Part shown: in pieces, positions 23,900 to 32,800 of the stretch
Position numbering within the stretch: position 1 is the stretch's first letter
Layout of the letters: each line of letters begins with the position of its first letter
Origin: Pseudoduganella armeniaca
GTDB taxonomy: Bacteria > Pseudomonadota > Gammaproteobacteria > Burkholderiales > Burkholderiaceae_D
Direction of reading: 5' to 3'
Length of the DNA stretch: 64,000 bases
Assembly (NCBI RefSeq): GCF_003028855.1
Contig: NZ_CP028324.1
Location: 992,001-1,056,000, forward strand
Notes under the pieces: generated by a model
What the model was told of the DNA's origin: nothing
The model's input: only the letters and a program-made list of their open reading frames with translations
The model's database searches: none
Translations under genes and position numbers: made by a program

Positions 23900-26323
23900 A
23901 TGACAACTTCGCCAGCTCCTCACGTGCCAAGCGCAGCCCCGGCATGCCTCAGCGAAGGCGGGCAGATGGGAGCCATGATGCGCGCGCACGACTGGCGCGA
24001 GTCGCCGCTGGGGCCGCCACTGGGCTGGCCGGTTGCGTTGCGGGCCGTCGTTGCCCTGATGCTCAATTCGAAGTTCCCCATGTTTATCGCCTGGGGGCCG
24101 CGGCTGGCGTTCCTGTACAACGATTCGTACGCGGAAATCCTGGGCGACAAGCACCCGGACGCGCTGGGCCGGCCGTTCCACGAGATCTGGGCCGAGATAT
24201 GGGACGACATCTGGCCCAGCATCGACGAGGCGCTGCATGGCCGCGCCACTTATCACGAGAACCTGCCGCTGACGATGAACCGGCGCGGCTACGAGGAGCA
24301 AACGTGGTTCACGTTCTCCTACTCGCCGGTCTACGATGGCGAAGGCGGCATCGCCGGCATGTTCTGCGCGGTGGTGGAAACGACTGAGCAGGTGCTGGTG
24401 GCGCGCCACCGCGCCGAGGAGATCGAACGGATGCGGCTGCTTTTCCAGGAAGCGCCCGGCATCCTGGTGGTGCTGCGCAGTCCCAGCCACACGTTCGAGA
24501 TCGCCAACGATGCCTACCTGAAGCTGATCGGCCGCACGGACGTGGTCGGCCGCAACGTGGCGGACGTCATGCCGGAAGTGCGCGACCAGGGCTTCGTCAC
24601 GCTGCTCGATGAGGTCTACCGGAGCGGCGAGGCGCACGTCGGGCGGGAAATGCCGATCCTGCTGCAGCGCCAGCCCGGCGAGGCGCTGGAACAGCGTTTC
24701 GTCAGCTTCATCTTCCAGCCGATCCGCGACCACCGTGGCGCGGTTTCCGGCATTTTTGTCGAGGGCAGCGACGTGACGGAGGCGGTGCTGGCGACGCGCG
24801 CGCTGCGCGAAAGCGAGCAGCGCCTGCGCCAGTTGGCCAACACGATTCCGCAACTGGCGTGGATCGCGGCGCCGGACGGCGACATCCACTGGTTCAACGA
24901 CCGCTGGTTCGCCTTCACGGGCGCGAGCAGCAGGCAGGCGCTGCAGGGCGGCTGGCGCGACTGGTTCCACCCGGACGACCTGCCCCTCCTGATGGCGCAG
25001 TGGAACCGCTCGCTGGTGAGCGGCGCACCCTACGAGGTCACGGCGCGGATGCGCGGAACCGGCGGTGACTACCGCAGCTTCCTGATCGTGGCCGCGCCGC
25101 TGCGCGATGCGGACGGCACGATCGTGAATTGGTTCGGCACCAACACGGACGTGACGCCGATCGAACTGGCGCAGCAGGAACTGAAGGAAGCCAACCGCCG
25201 CAAGGACGAATTCCTGGCCATGCTGGCGCACGAGCTGCGCAACCCGCTGGCACCGATCTCGACGGCTGCCGAACTTCTGCGCCTGGGTGTGCTGGACGAC
25301 GCCCGCATTCGTCAAACCAGCGCCGTCATCGGCCGCCAGGTCGAGCACATGACGAAGCTGGTGGACGACCTGCTGGACGTATCGCGGGTCACGCGCGGCC
25401 TCGTCACGTTACGCCAGGAGACACTCGACTTGAACGCCATCGCCACCGAGGCGGTGGAACAGGCCGGCGCGTCAATGGACGCGCGCCAGCATCGGCTGAC
25501 GGTGTCGCTGCCGGCCGAGGCGACGTATGTACGGGGCGACCGCACGCGGCTGATCCAGGTGCTGTCGAACATCCTGAACAATGCCGCCCGCTACACGCCG
25601 CCGGGTGGCCAGGTCGCGCTGGCGATCGCGCGCGAAGGCAACGAGGCGAGCGCGACCGTGTCCGACAACGGCATCGGCATTCCCGCCAGGTTGCTGCCCC
25701 ACGTGTTCGACCTGTTTACGCAGGCCGAACGCTCGCCCGACCGCTCCCAAGGCGGCCTGGGTCTCGGGCTGGCGCTGGTGAAAAGCCTGGTGGAGTTGCA
25801 TGGCGGCCGTGTCAGCGCCAGCAGCGCGGGCGTGGGGCAGGGCAGTTGCTTCCGCATCCAGCTGCCGACGGTCGAGGTGCCGGGCAGCGGCACGCCCGCC
25901 GTGGCGCGCGGCACGACCGTGCGGCATGGCGGCCAACGCCGGCTGATGATCGTCGACGACAACGCGGACGCCGCACAGACGCTGGCCTTGCTGCTGGATG
26001 CGACCGGCTACGCCGTCACGGTCTGCGGCAGCGGCGCCGAAGCCCTGGCACTGGCGCCGCAGCAGGCACCGGCGCTGATGTTCGTCGATATCGGCCTGCC
26101 GGGCATGGACGGCTACGAGCTGGTGCAGCGGCTGCGGGCATTGCCGGAACTGGCGGGCACGCGCATCGTCGCGCTGACGGGTTATGGACAACCGGAGGAT
26201 CGTGCCCGCGCGCTGGCGGCCGGTTTCGACGAGCATCTCGTCAAGCCGGTGCAGGGGAAGGCGATTTATGAGGTGTTGAACCGGATGGCGGGCAAGGAGA
26301 CCCAAAGAGAAACCCAAAGGTGA
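23900..26323 (+). CDS. PAS-containing hybrid histidine kinase/response regulator
   Basis: This 807-residue cytosolic protein has three PAS-like sensory domains (about 30-165, 180-290 and 305-425), a HisKA domain with phospho-acceptor His444 in HELRNPLAPI, a HATPase domain (NAARYTPPGGQV, DNGIGIP, GLGLGLALVKSL) and a C-terminal receiver with Asp730 in FVDIGLPGMDG. No membrane segment is seen, so the signal is internal. No output partner is adjacent. The final residues KETQRETQR and the TGA stop come from the start of a palindromic repeat. Confidence 0.92.
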   Translation: MTTSPAPHVPSAAPACLSEGGQMGAMMRAHDWRESPLGPPLGWPVALRAVVALMLNSKFPMFIAWGPRLAFLYNDSYAEILGDKHPDALGRPFHEIWAEIWDDIWPSIDEALHGRATYHENLPLTMNRRGYEEQTWFTFSYSPVYDGEGGIAGMFCAVVETTEQVLVARHRAEEIERMRLLFQEAPGILVVLRSPSHTFEIANDAYLKLIGRTDVVGRNVADVMPEVRDQGFVTLLDEVYRSGEAHVGREMPILLQRQPGEALEQRFVSFIFQPIRDHRGAVSGIFVEGSDVTEAVLATRALRESEQRLRQLANTIPQLAWIAAPDGDIHWFNDRWFAFTGASSRQALQGGWRDWFHPDDLPLLMAQWNRSLVSGAPYEVTARMRGTGGDYRSFLIVAAPLRDADGTIVNWFGTNTDVTPIELAQQELKEANRRKDEFLAMLAHELRNPLAPISTAAELLRLGVLDDARIRQTSAVIGRQVEHMTKLVDDLLDVSRVTRGLVTLRQETLDLNAIATEAVEQAGASMDARQHRLTVSLPAEATYVRGDRTRLIQVLSNILNNAARYTPPGGQVALAIAREGNEASATVSDNGIGIPARLLPHVFDLFTQAERSPDRSQGGLGLGLALVKSLVELHGGRVSASSAGVGQGSCFRIQLPTVEVPGSGTPAVARGTTVRHGGQRRLMIVDDNADAAQTLALLLDATGYAVTVCGSGAEALALAPQQAPALMFVDIGLPGMDGYELVQRLRALPELAGTRIVALTGYGQPEDRARALAAGFDEHLVKPVQGKAIYEVLNRMAGKETQRETQR

Positions 26324-26371
26324 CAGGCACCTATCCGCGGGTCTTCGACCCGCGGATAGGTGCCTGTCACC
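26319..26371. repeat. Interspersed palindrome, 25-3-25 type
   Basis: A perfect inverted repeat with arms of 25 bp and loop TTC. The outer arm begins GGTGACAGGCACC, then TATCCG, then CGGGTC next to the loop. The stop codon of the hybrid kinase (26321-26323) lies inside its left arm. It separates convergent genes. Confidence 0.93.
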
Positions 26372-26384
26372 AGGGGTTCACGTC

Positions 26385-27569
26385 TTACTGGAACGCCTGG
26401 ATGCCGGTCTGCGCCCGGCCCAGGATCAGCGCATGGATGTCATGCGTGCCTTCGTAGGTGTTGACCACTTCCAGGTTGACCATGTGGCGGATGATGCCGA
26501 ACTCGTCGGAGATACCGTTGCCGCCCAGCATGTCGCGGGCGACTCGGGCCACGTCCAGCGCCTTGCCGCAGGAGTTACGCTTCATCATCGACGTGATCTC
26601 GACAGCGGCCGTACCCGCATCCTTCATGCGGCCCAGCTGCAGGCAGCCTTGCAGGCCCAGCGTGATTTCCGTCTGCATGTCGGCCAGCTTCTTCTGTACC
26701 AGCTGGTTGGCAGCCAGCGGACGGCCGAATTGCTTGCGGTCCAGCACATACTGGCGCGCCGTGTGCCAGCAGCTTTCGGCGGCGCCCAGCGCGCCCCAGG
26801 CGATGCCGTAGCGGGCCGAGTTCAGGCAGGTGAACGGGCCCTTCAGGCCGCGCACGTCCGGGAAGGCGTTTTCTTCCGGCACGAATACATTGTCCATCAC
26901 GATCTCGCCCGTGACGGAGGCACGCAGGCCGAACTTGCCGTGGATGGCCGGGGCCGACAGGCCTTCCATGCCTTTTTCCAGCACGAAGCCGCGGATCGCG
27001 CCTTCGTCGTCCTTGGCCCAGACGACGAACACGTCGGCGACCGGCGAGTTGGTGATCCACATCTTCGAGCCGGTCAGCGCGTAGCCGCCCGCGACCTTTT
27101 TCGCACGGGTGATCATCGAGCCCGGGTCGGAGCCGTGGTTCGGCTCGGTCAGGCCGAAGCAGCCGATCCATTCGCCCGTCGCCAGCTTCGGCAGGTATTT
27201 GCGGCGCTGTTCTTCCGTGCCGAATTCATAGATCGGCACCATCACCAGCGACGACTGCACGCTCATCATCGAGCGGTAGCCGGAGTCGACGCGCTCCACT
27301 TCGCGCGCGATCAGGCCGTACGACACGTAGTTCAGGCCAGGGCCGCCGTATTGTTCCGGAATCGTTGGACCCAAGAGGCCCAGTTCGCCCATCTCGCGGA
27401 AGATCGACGTGTCCATGCGCTCGTGGCGGAAGGCCTCCAGGATGCGTGGCGCCAGCTTGTCCTGGCAATACGCCGCGGCGGCATCGCGCACCATGCGTTC
27501 TTCGTCGGTCAGCTGTTCGTTCAACAGCAGCGGGTCATCCCAATGGAACTGGGCGCGGGCTTGGCTCAT
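26385..27569 (-). CDS. gcdH: Glutaryl-CoA dehydrogenase
   Basis: This 394-residue acyl-CoA dehydrogenase oxidises and decarboxylates glutaryl-CoA to crotonyl-CoA in lysine and tryptophan breakdown. The closest pattern is GcdH: IPEQYGGPGLNYVSYGLIAREVERVDSGYRSMMSVQSSLVM, GCFGLTEPNHGSDPG and the C-terminal NTYEGTHDIHALILGRA with the catalytic Glu. It binds FAD and transfers electrons to ETF. RBS GAGAGA lies upstream of ATG 27569. Confidence 0.94.
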   Translation of the reverse strand: MSQARAQFHWDDPLLLNEQLTDEERMVRDAAAAYCQDKLAPRILEAFRHERMDTSIFREMGELGLLGPTIPEQYGGPGLNYVSYGLIAREVERVDSGYRSMMSVQSSLVMVPIYEFGTEEQRRKYLPKLATGEWIGCFGLTEPNHGSDPGSMITRAKKVAGGYALTGSKMWITNSPVADVFVVWAKDDEGAIRGFVLEKGMEGLSAPAIHGKFGLRASVTGEIVMDNVFVPEENAFPDVRGLKGPFTCLNSARYGIAWGALGAAESCWHTARQYVLDRKQFGRPLAANQLVQKKLADMQTEITLGLQGCLQLGRMKDAGTAAVEITSMMKRNSCGKALDVARVARDMLGGNGISDEFGIIRHMVNLEVVNTYEGTHDIHALILGRAQTGIQAFQ

Positions 27570-27660
27570 GTGTCTCTCTCATTGTGGTTTCGGTTCCCTG
27601 CATTCTAAAACGCGGGACCCGCTGCCGGCTTTTGAAATGGCGACACCAATTTCCGCTTTT

Positions 27661-28170
27661 TCACGCGGGCATGTGCAGGCCGCCCAACTTGCCGTCGTGA
27701 AACACCAGCGGTTCGCGCGGCGTGAATTCGCAATGCTCCACTTCGCCGACGAAAATCACGTGATCGCCTTCCGGATAGCGGCTGCGGTTGTGGCATTCGA
27801 ACCAGGCGGTGCAGCCCGTGATCACCGGCTGGCCGGTGCGCGACAGTTCGAACGCGACCTGGGCGAATGGATCGGCGCCGCGGCTGGAAAACAGCTTGGC
27901 CATGTGGGCCTGGTCGGCCGACAGCACGTTGATGACGTAGTGCGAGTTGCCGCTGAAGATGGGCATGCTGTTGGCGGCCGTGCGCAGGCTCCACAGTACC
28001 AGGGGTGGATCGAGGGAGACGGAATTGAACGAACTGGCGGTCAGGCCGCGGTAGCTGCCATCGGCCAGCCGCGTCGTGATCACGGTCACGCCGGTCGCGA
28101 ATTGCGCCAGCGCCTGACGAAAATGCGTGCTGTCGAACTGTGCGCTGTTGCGCGGGGAACTGGTATTCAT
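27661..28170 (-). CDS. Flavin reductase-like FMN-binding protein
   Basis: This 169-residue protein matches the flavin reductase domain of HpaC-type reductases: FATGVTVITTRLADGSYRGLTASSFNSVSLDPPLVLWSL, then HYVINVLSADQ and DHVIFVGEVE. Such proteins supply reduced FMN/FAD to monooxygenases or act alone. No oxygenase partner is adjacent; gcdH upstream is 91 bp away on the same strand and may be unrelated. Confidence 0.92.
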   Translation of the reverse strand: MNTSSPRNSAQFDSTHFRQALAQFATGVTVITTRLADGSYRGLTASSFNSVSLDPPLVLWSLRTAANSMPIFSGNSHYVINVLSADQAHMAKLFSSRGADPFAQVAFELSRTGQPVITGCTAWFECHNRSRYPEGDHVIFVGEVEHCEFTPREPLVFHDGKLGGLHMPA

Positions 28171-28276
28171 CGGGGGAGCCTTGGTTTTACACCATTATGC
28201 CAAAGTTCGGCCGGGCTGACCGCCGCGCTCCCCGGGTCACGGTATAGTGTCGTTTCGCCAATCTTGCCAACGACCG

Positions 28277-29425
28277 ATGACGACCATCCTGACTGCCACC
28301 TTTACCCGTTTTGTCGAGGGCGAGAAGTCCGGCGGCATCGTGCTGATCTGCTGCACGATCCTGTCGCTGCTGCTGGCCAATTCCGCCCTGGGTCCGGCCT
28401 ACCTGGGCTTCTGGCAACACGAGGTGGCGGGCCTGTCCGTGGAGCTGTGGGTGAACGACCTGCTGATGGCGATCTTCTTCCTGTTCGTCGGGCTGGAGCT
28501 GGAACGCGAGCTGTACAGCGGCGAACTGTCCGACCTGCGCAATGCGCTGCTGCCGATCCTGGCTGCGGTCGGCGGCATCGTCGTGCCCGCCGCGCTGCAT
28601 GGGGCCTTCAACGCGGGCACGCCGACGCAGGGCGGTGCCGGCATTCCCATGGCCACCGACATCGCCTTCGCGCTGGGCGTGCTGGCGCTGCTGGGCAGCC
28701 GCATCCCGGCCAGCCTGAAGGTCTTCCTGACGGCGCTGGCCGTCATGGACGACCTGGGCGCCATCGTCGTGATCGCCGTGTTCTATACGGCGCACGTGTC
28801 GCTGCCTTACCTGGCCGGTGCGCTGGCCGTGTTCGCGCTGCTGCTGTTCTGCAACCGCGTGCTGCGCATGATGAAATTGCTGCCCTACCTGGCCGGCGGC
28901 GCGCTGATGTGGTTCCTGATGTTGAAATCGGGCGTGCACGCGACGATCGCCGGCGTGCTGCTGGCATTCGCCATCCCGTTCTCGCACAAGAGCGAAGACC
29001 ACGAGTCGCCGTCGCATCGGCTGGAGCATAGTCTGCACAAACCGGTCGCGTTCCTGATCCTGCCCGTATTCGCGCTGGCCAATACCGGCATCGTCATCCC
29101 GGCCGACTGGCAGCAGGGCCTGCTGTCGAACAACAGCCTGGGCATCATGGCAGGCCTGGTACTGGGCAAGCCGCTGGGCATCTTCCTGTTGAGCTGGCTT
29201 GCTGTCGCGGCCGGCCTGTGCCGCCTGCCGGCCGACCTGGGCTGGCGCCACGTGCTGGGCGCCGGCATGCTGGGCGGGATCGGCTTCACGATGTCGATCT
29301 TCATTACCAACCTGGCATTCCCGGGTCAGGCGGAGACGATCACGGCAGCGAAGATCGCCATCCTGCTGGCCTCGCTGGTGGCGGGCTTGCTGGGCTTTGC
29401 GTGGCTGCGCGCGACCGCCCGTTGA
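28277..29425 (+). CDS. nhaA: Na+/H+ antiporter NhaA
   Basis: This 382-residue inner-membrane antiporter exports sodium in exchange for protons. The transport aspartates are visible in TDIAFALGVLALLGSRIPASLK and VMDDLGAIVVIAVFYT (equivalents of E. coli Asp133, Asp163 and Asp164). I chose ATG 28277 because MTTILTATFTRFVEGEKSGG is the family N terminus; the frame from 28247 would add ten residues without a ribosome-binding site. Confidence 0.96.
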   Translation: MTTILTATFTRFVEGEKSGGIVLICCTILSLLLANSALGPAYLGFWQHEVAGLSVELWVNDLLMAIFFLFVGLELERELYSGELSDLRNALLPILAAVGGIVVPAALHGAFNAGTPTQGGAGIPMATDIAFALGVLALLGSRIPASLKVFLTALAVMDDLGAIVVIAVFYTAHVSLPYLAGALAVFALLLFCNRVLRMMKLLPYLAGGALMWFLMLKSGVHATIAGVLLAFAIPFSHKSEDHESPSHRLEHSLHKPVAFLILPVFALANTGIVIPADWQQGLLSNNSLGIMAGLVLGKPLGIFLLSWLAVAAGLCRLPADLGWRHVLGAGMLGGIGFTMSIFITNLAFPGQAETITAAKIAILLASLVAGLLGFAWLRATAR

Positions 29426-29491
29426 AACGGTCGCTCGCGGCATCCATCTGCCATATGCGTTACAGTAACGACATCAACTTGGAGAGATGGT

Positions 29492-30025
29492 ATGGCGACG
29501 GAAATCGCAGTGTTGGGCGGGGGATGCTTCTGGTGTACCGAGGCGGTCTACCTGGAAGTGAAGGGCGTGACGAAGGTGGAGTCGGGCTACACGGGCGGCG
29601 CGCAGCCGAACCCGACCTATGAACAGGTGTGCTCCGGCACGACGGGCCACGCGGAAGTGGTGCGACTGGAATTCGATCCGGACGTGATCAGCTACCGCGA
29701 CATCCTGGAGATCTTCTTCACGATTCACGACCCCACCACCTTGAACCGTCAGGGCAACGACGTGGGCACGCAATACCGCTCCGTCATCTATTACCAGTCG
29801 CCAGAGCAGGAGGCGATGGCGCGCCAGGTGATGGCGGAGATGGCGCACGTGTGGGACGCCCCCATCGTCACGGAAATATCGCCCGCGCAGCCTTACTTCA
29901 AGGCCGAGGACTACCACCAGAACTACTTCGCCCAGCATCCGCTGCAGGGCTACTGCGCCTTCGTCGTCGAGCCGAAGGTGACGAAGTTCCGCAAGATGCA
30001 CGCGGCGCGGCTGAAGGGGCAGTAA
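29492..30025 (+). CDS. msrA: Peptide methionine-S-sulfoxide reductase
   Basis: This 177-residue enzyme repairs the S form of methionine sulfoxide. It has the active-site GCFWCTEAVY at residues 11-20, GYTGGAQPNPTYEQVCSGTTGHAE, and YRSVIYY. Cys in LQGYCAFVVEPKV near the C terminus is a likely resolving Cys. RBS GGAGAG precedes the ATG by six bases. Confidence 0.97.
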   Translation: MATEIAVLGGGCFWCTEAVYLEVKGVTKVESGYTGGAQPNPTYEQVCSGTTGHAEVVRLEFDPDVISYRDILEIFFTIHDPTTLNRQGNDVGTQYRSVIYYQSPEQEAMARQVMAEMAHVWDAPIVTEISPAQPYFKAEDYHQNYFAQHPLQGYCAFVVEPKVTKFRKMHAARLKGQ

Positions 30026-30029
30026 GCCT

Positions 30030-31544
30030 TCAGTCGTGGGACGAGACGCTGACGCAGCGGCTCTCGTCCTGCGGGCCCAGCACGAATTTGCGCACGGTCG
30101 CGCGCGTGCAGGCGCCGTTCCACCACAGCGAGAAATGGCCGGTGCCCGTGGCGACGTACACCTGCACCGGCCCGTTCTTGCGCAGCGCCTCGACGTGGCG
30201 CTCGGCGGCATCCAGCGGCGTCTTGGCGTCGCGATCGCCGTGGATGACCAGAACCCGCGGCAATCGCGTCGGTATCCGCCCGAACAGCGCATCCTGCGGG
30301 TACAGCGGCACCGCCGCATTGACCAGCAAGCCCGGCAGGCTGCTGGCAAACAGCAGGCCTGCTTCCTCCTCTCGTACAGCCTGCGCCGTGCGGCCGGGCT
30401 GCAGGTTGTTTTCCGCGCTACTGATCAGGCTGACGAGCGGTACCGAAGGCGGCGACTGCGGGAAGCTGCCCAGCTGCGCCGTCGTCTGTTTTACCTCGGC
30501 GACCAGGGTCTTTAGCCGGGTCACCTTGCCTTCGTCCAGCTCCTTGATCACGTATGGAATTTGCCACGGCGCGCCTGGCACGTCCAGCAATGAGCCGAAG
30601 AAGCGTTTCAGGTTCTTGCCGGGCACCTCGGCCAGCAGTTGTGGCTCGCTGGCCGTGCGCTCCAGCACCCGGCGGTACACCGCCTCGGCCGGTTCGCCCA
30701 TGGTACGCCGGCAGCGGGGGCTGGCGTCGCAGGCGGCCAGCACCTGCCGGCCCACCGCATCGGCCACCAGCGAGCGTCGGCTCAAGTCGGCCTTGTCGTC
30801 GTCCTGGCGCGGCACCAGCGAGTCGAGGACGATCCCGTCGATGCCCGGCGCGCCGAGCGCCACCGTGCGCAGCACCAGCTGGGTGCCGTAGGAGACGCCG
30901 TAAACGTAGGTCTTGCCGTGGCTTGGCGTGCGTTCCAGCAGGCGCTTCAGGTCATGCGCGGCGTTCGTCTCCGAGAACTGGCGCGCCTGGGCCGGCGCGG
31001 CCTGGAGGCGGGCGAAGCAGGTGCCCCATTCGTCGCCGACCAGGGCGGTGCCGCCGGCCGACGCAAGGGCTTCCTCCTGCGGGCACATGCGCGTGGAAAA
31101 ACCCGTGCCGCGGTGATCGGGCAGCAGCAGGTCGAAACCGGGGAAGGCAGCGCGGAAGGCGTCGATCAGGCCGTAGAACGATGCGCCCGATTCACCCGGG
31201 CCGCCTGCGATCAGCCAAACGTTGCCGCGGCTGGCGCCCTCCGCAGGGAACTTGCGCACGAACAGGTCGATCTCGCCGCCCGTACCGGCCGCGCCGGATG
31301 GGTCGGCCGGCACGCGCTCGACGGCACACTGGCTGCCGCGCAGTGCCGGGTCGGTGGCCGCGTCGTCGCACGGTGCAAATGAGGCGGCTTTTGCCCCGGA
31401 CAGGAAAAACAGCGATACCAGGGCAAGACTGCGGACACGGTTTGGAAGCGGCATTGGCAAAAAAAGAGTTAGCAAAAAAGCCAGGCTAATCCAATGGCAT
31501 GTATTTGTCGAGAGGAAACGCTCGCGTCGGTGCTTATTCTTCAT
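30030..31544 (-). CDS. Exported alpha/beta hydrolase with TAP-like C terminus
   Basis: This protein (up to 504 residues) resembles tripeptidyl-aminopeptidase-like hydrolases. Triad elements are WLIAGGPGESG (oxyanion), VYGVSYGTQ (nucleophile Ser), HGDRDAKTPLDAAERH (Asp) and ATGTGHFSLWW (His). A signal peptide (VRSLALVSLFFLSGAKAA) follows the internal ATG 31454. The longer start at 31544 overlaps the cfa stop as ATGA and could be coupled to cfa; neither start has a good Shine-Dalgarno, so the start is uncertain. Substrates may be peptides or esters. Confidence 0.86.
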   Translation of the reverse strand: MKNKHRRERFLSTNTCHWISLAFLLTLFLPMPLPNRVRSLALVSLFFLSGAKAASFAPCDDAATDPALRGSQCAVERVPADPSGAAGTGGEIDLFVRKFPAEGASRGNVWLIAGGPGESGASFYGLIDAFRAAFPGFDLLLPDHRGTGFSTRMCPQEEALASAGGTALVGDEWGTCFARLQAAPAQARQFSETNAAHDLKRLLERTPSHGKTYVYGVSYGTQLVLRTVALGAPGIDGIVLDSLVPRQDDDKADLSRRSLVADAVGRQVLAACDASPRCRRTMGEPAEAVYRRVLERTASEPQLLAEVPGKNLKRFFGSLLDVPGAPWQIPYVIKELDEGKVTRLKTLVAEVKQTTAQLGSFPQSPPSVPLVSLISSAENNLQPGRTAQAVREEEAGLLFASSLPGLLVNAAVPLYPQDALFGRIPTRLPRVLVIHGDRDAKTPLDAAERHVEALRKNGPVQVYVATGTGHFSLWWNGACTRATVRKFVLGPQDESRCVSVSSHD

Positions 31545-32749
31545 CGTTCATACATATAACGGCGCGACCACGGCAGCGAACGCGCCTGCCGCCCCGCCTT
31601 GCCGCAGACGATCTGGTACAGGCTGATCAGGTCTTGGTCGAACGCATACGCACAGCCGGCCAGGTAGAAGACATGCCAGATGCGAAAGCGCTTTTCGCCC
31701 GCCAGTTCCTTGATGCGCGCCGCGTTGGCCTCGAAATTCTCGGTCCAGATCGACAGGGTGCGGGCATAGTGGCGACGCAGGTTTTCCACGTCGTAGGCCT
31801 CCAGGTTCCCCTGCTGCATGGCCTTCAGCACGGCGCCGATATGGGCCAGCTCGCCTTGCGGGAACACGTAGCGGGCGATGAATTCGCCGCCGCCATAGGG
31901 TGTCTCGCCGTTGTCCGGGTCGGTGGTCGTGATGCCGTGGTTCATGGCGACGCCGTTTTCCGCCAGCAGGCGGCCGATGATGCCGAAATATTCCGGCAGG
32001 TGGCGGATGCCGACGTGCTCGAACATGCCGACGCTCGTGATGCGGTCGAACGTGCCGCGCACGTCGCGGTAGTCCTGCAGGCGGATGTCGATGCGGTCAG
32101 CCAGCCCCGCTTGGGCGACCCGCTCGCGCGCCAGTTCGTACTGGTTCCGCGACAGCGTGATGCCGACGCAGCGGGCGCCGAACTGTTGCGCCGCGCGCAG
32201 CACCAGCGCGCCCCAGCCGCAGCCGATGTCGAGCAGAGTCTGGTCCGGTCGCAAGCGGATTTTGGTGAGGATGTGGTCGATCTTCTTGACCTGCGCCGTC
32301 GCCAGGTCCTCGTCGCCGTGCTCGAAGTAGGCGCACGAGTACACCATATCGGGGTCGAGGAACTGCTGGTAGAACGCGTTGGAGACGTCGTAGTGGTAGC
32401 GGATCGCTGCCGCGTCCTTGCGGCGGTCGTGGGTGAAGTGGCGCGCGATGCGGGCCAGCTTGCCGTTTGCCTTGAGCGTGCTGCGGGCCAGCGCGTTGAC
32501 GACGCGGATCATGTCGCTGGCGCTGCCGCGCACTTCGATGTCGCCCTCCACATAGGCCGTGCCCAGGTTTGACAGCGACGGTCGCAGCAGGTAGCGCGTG
32601 GCGGACGGGCGCGGCACGCGGATCGTCACGCGCGGCGCCTCGCTGGAAAAGTCGATCGCCTGGCCGTTCCACAGCTCCAGTCGCAGGGGCAGCGGAGTCT
32701 GGTGGCTGACGCCGGCCACCCATGCGCTGAGTCGGTCTTGGTCGAACAC
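31541..32749 (-). CDS. cfa: Cyclopropane-fatty-acyl-phospholipid synthase
   Basis: This 402-residue SAM-dependent enzyme adds a methylene bridge to unsaturated acyl chains of membrane lipids. Features are HYDVSNAFYQQFLDPDMVYSCAYF, the SAM site LLDIGCGWGALVLRAA, the SVGMFEHVG motif and WHVFYLAGCAYAFDQ at the end. The N-terminal domain (about 1-110) is the lipid-binding part. It is followed by the exported hydrolase with a 4-base overlap. Confidence 0.95.
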   Translation of the reverse strand: MFDQDRLSAWVAGVSHQTPLPLRLELWNGQAIDFSSEAPRVTIRVPRPSATRYLLRPSLSNLGTAYVEGDIEVRGSASDMIRVVNALARSTLKANGKLARIARHFTHDRRKDAAAIRYHYDVSNAFYQQFLDPDMVYSCAYFEHGDEDLATAQVKKIDHILTKIRLRPDQTLLDIGCGWGALVLRAAQQFGARCVGITLSRNQYELARERVAQAGLADRIDIRLQDYRDVRGTFDRITSVGMFEHVGIRHLPEYFGIIGRLLAENGVAMNHGITTTDPDNGETPYGGGEFIARYVFPQGELAHIGAVLKAMQQGNLEAYDVENLRRHYARTLSIWTENFEANAARIKELAGEKRFRIWHVFYLAGCAYAFDQDLISLYQIVCGKAGRQARSLPWSRRYMYER

Positions 32750-32800
32750 GATAGCCTCCGGTCGGTACGTCGTTCTCCTGCCGCGCGCCGGAGGACCGGG

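Noticed and set aside
26319..26371. Long perfect palindromes as ordinary rho-independent terminators
   Set aside because: None is followed by a T-run; the window's real terminators (1304, 2703, 23818) are short stems with T tails.
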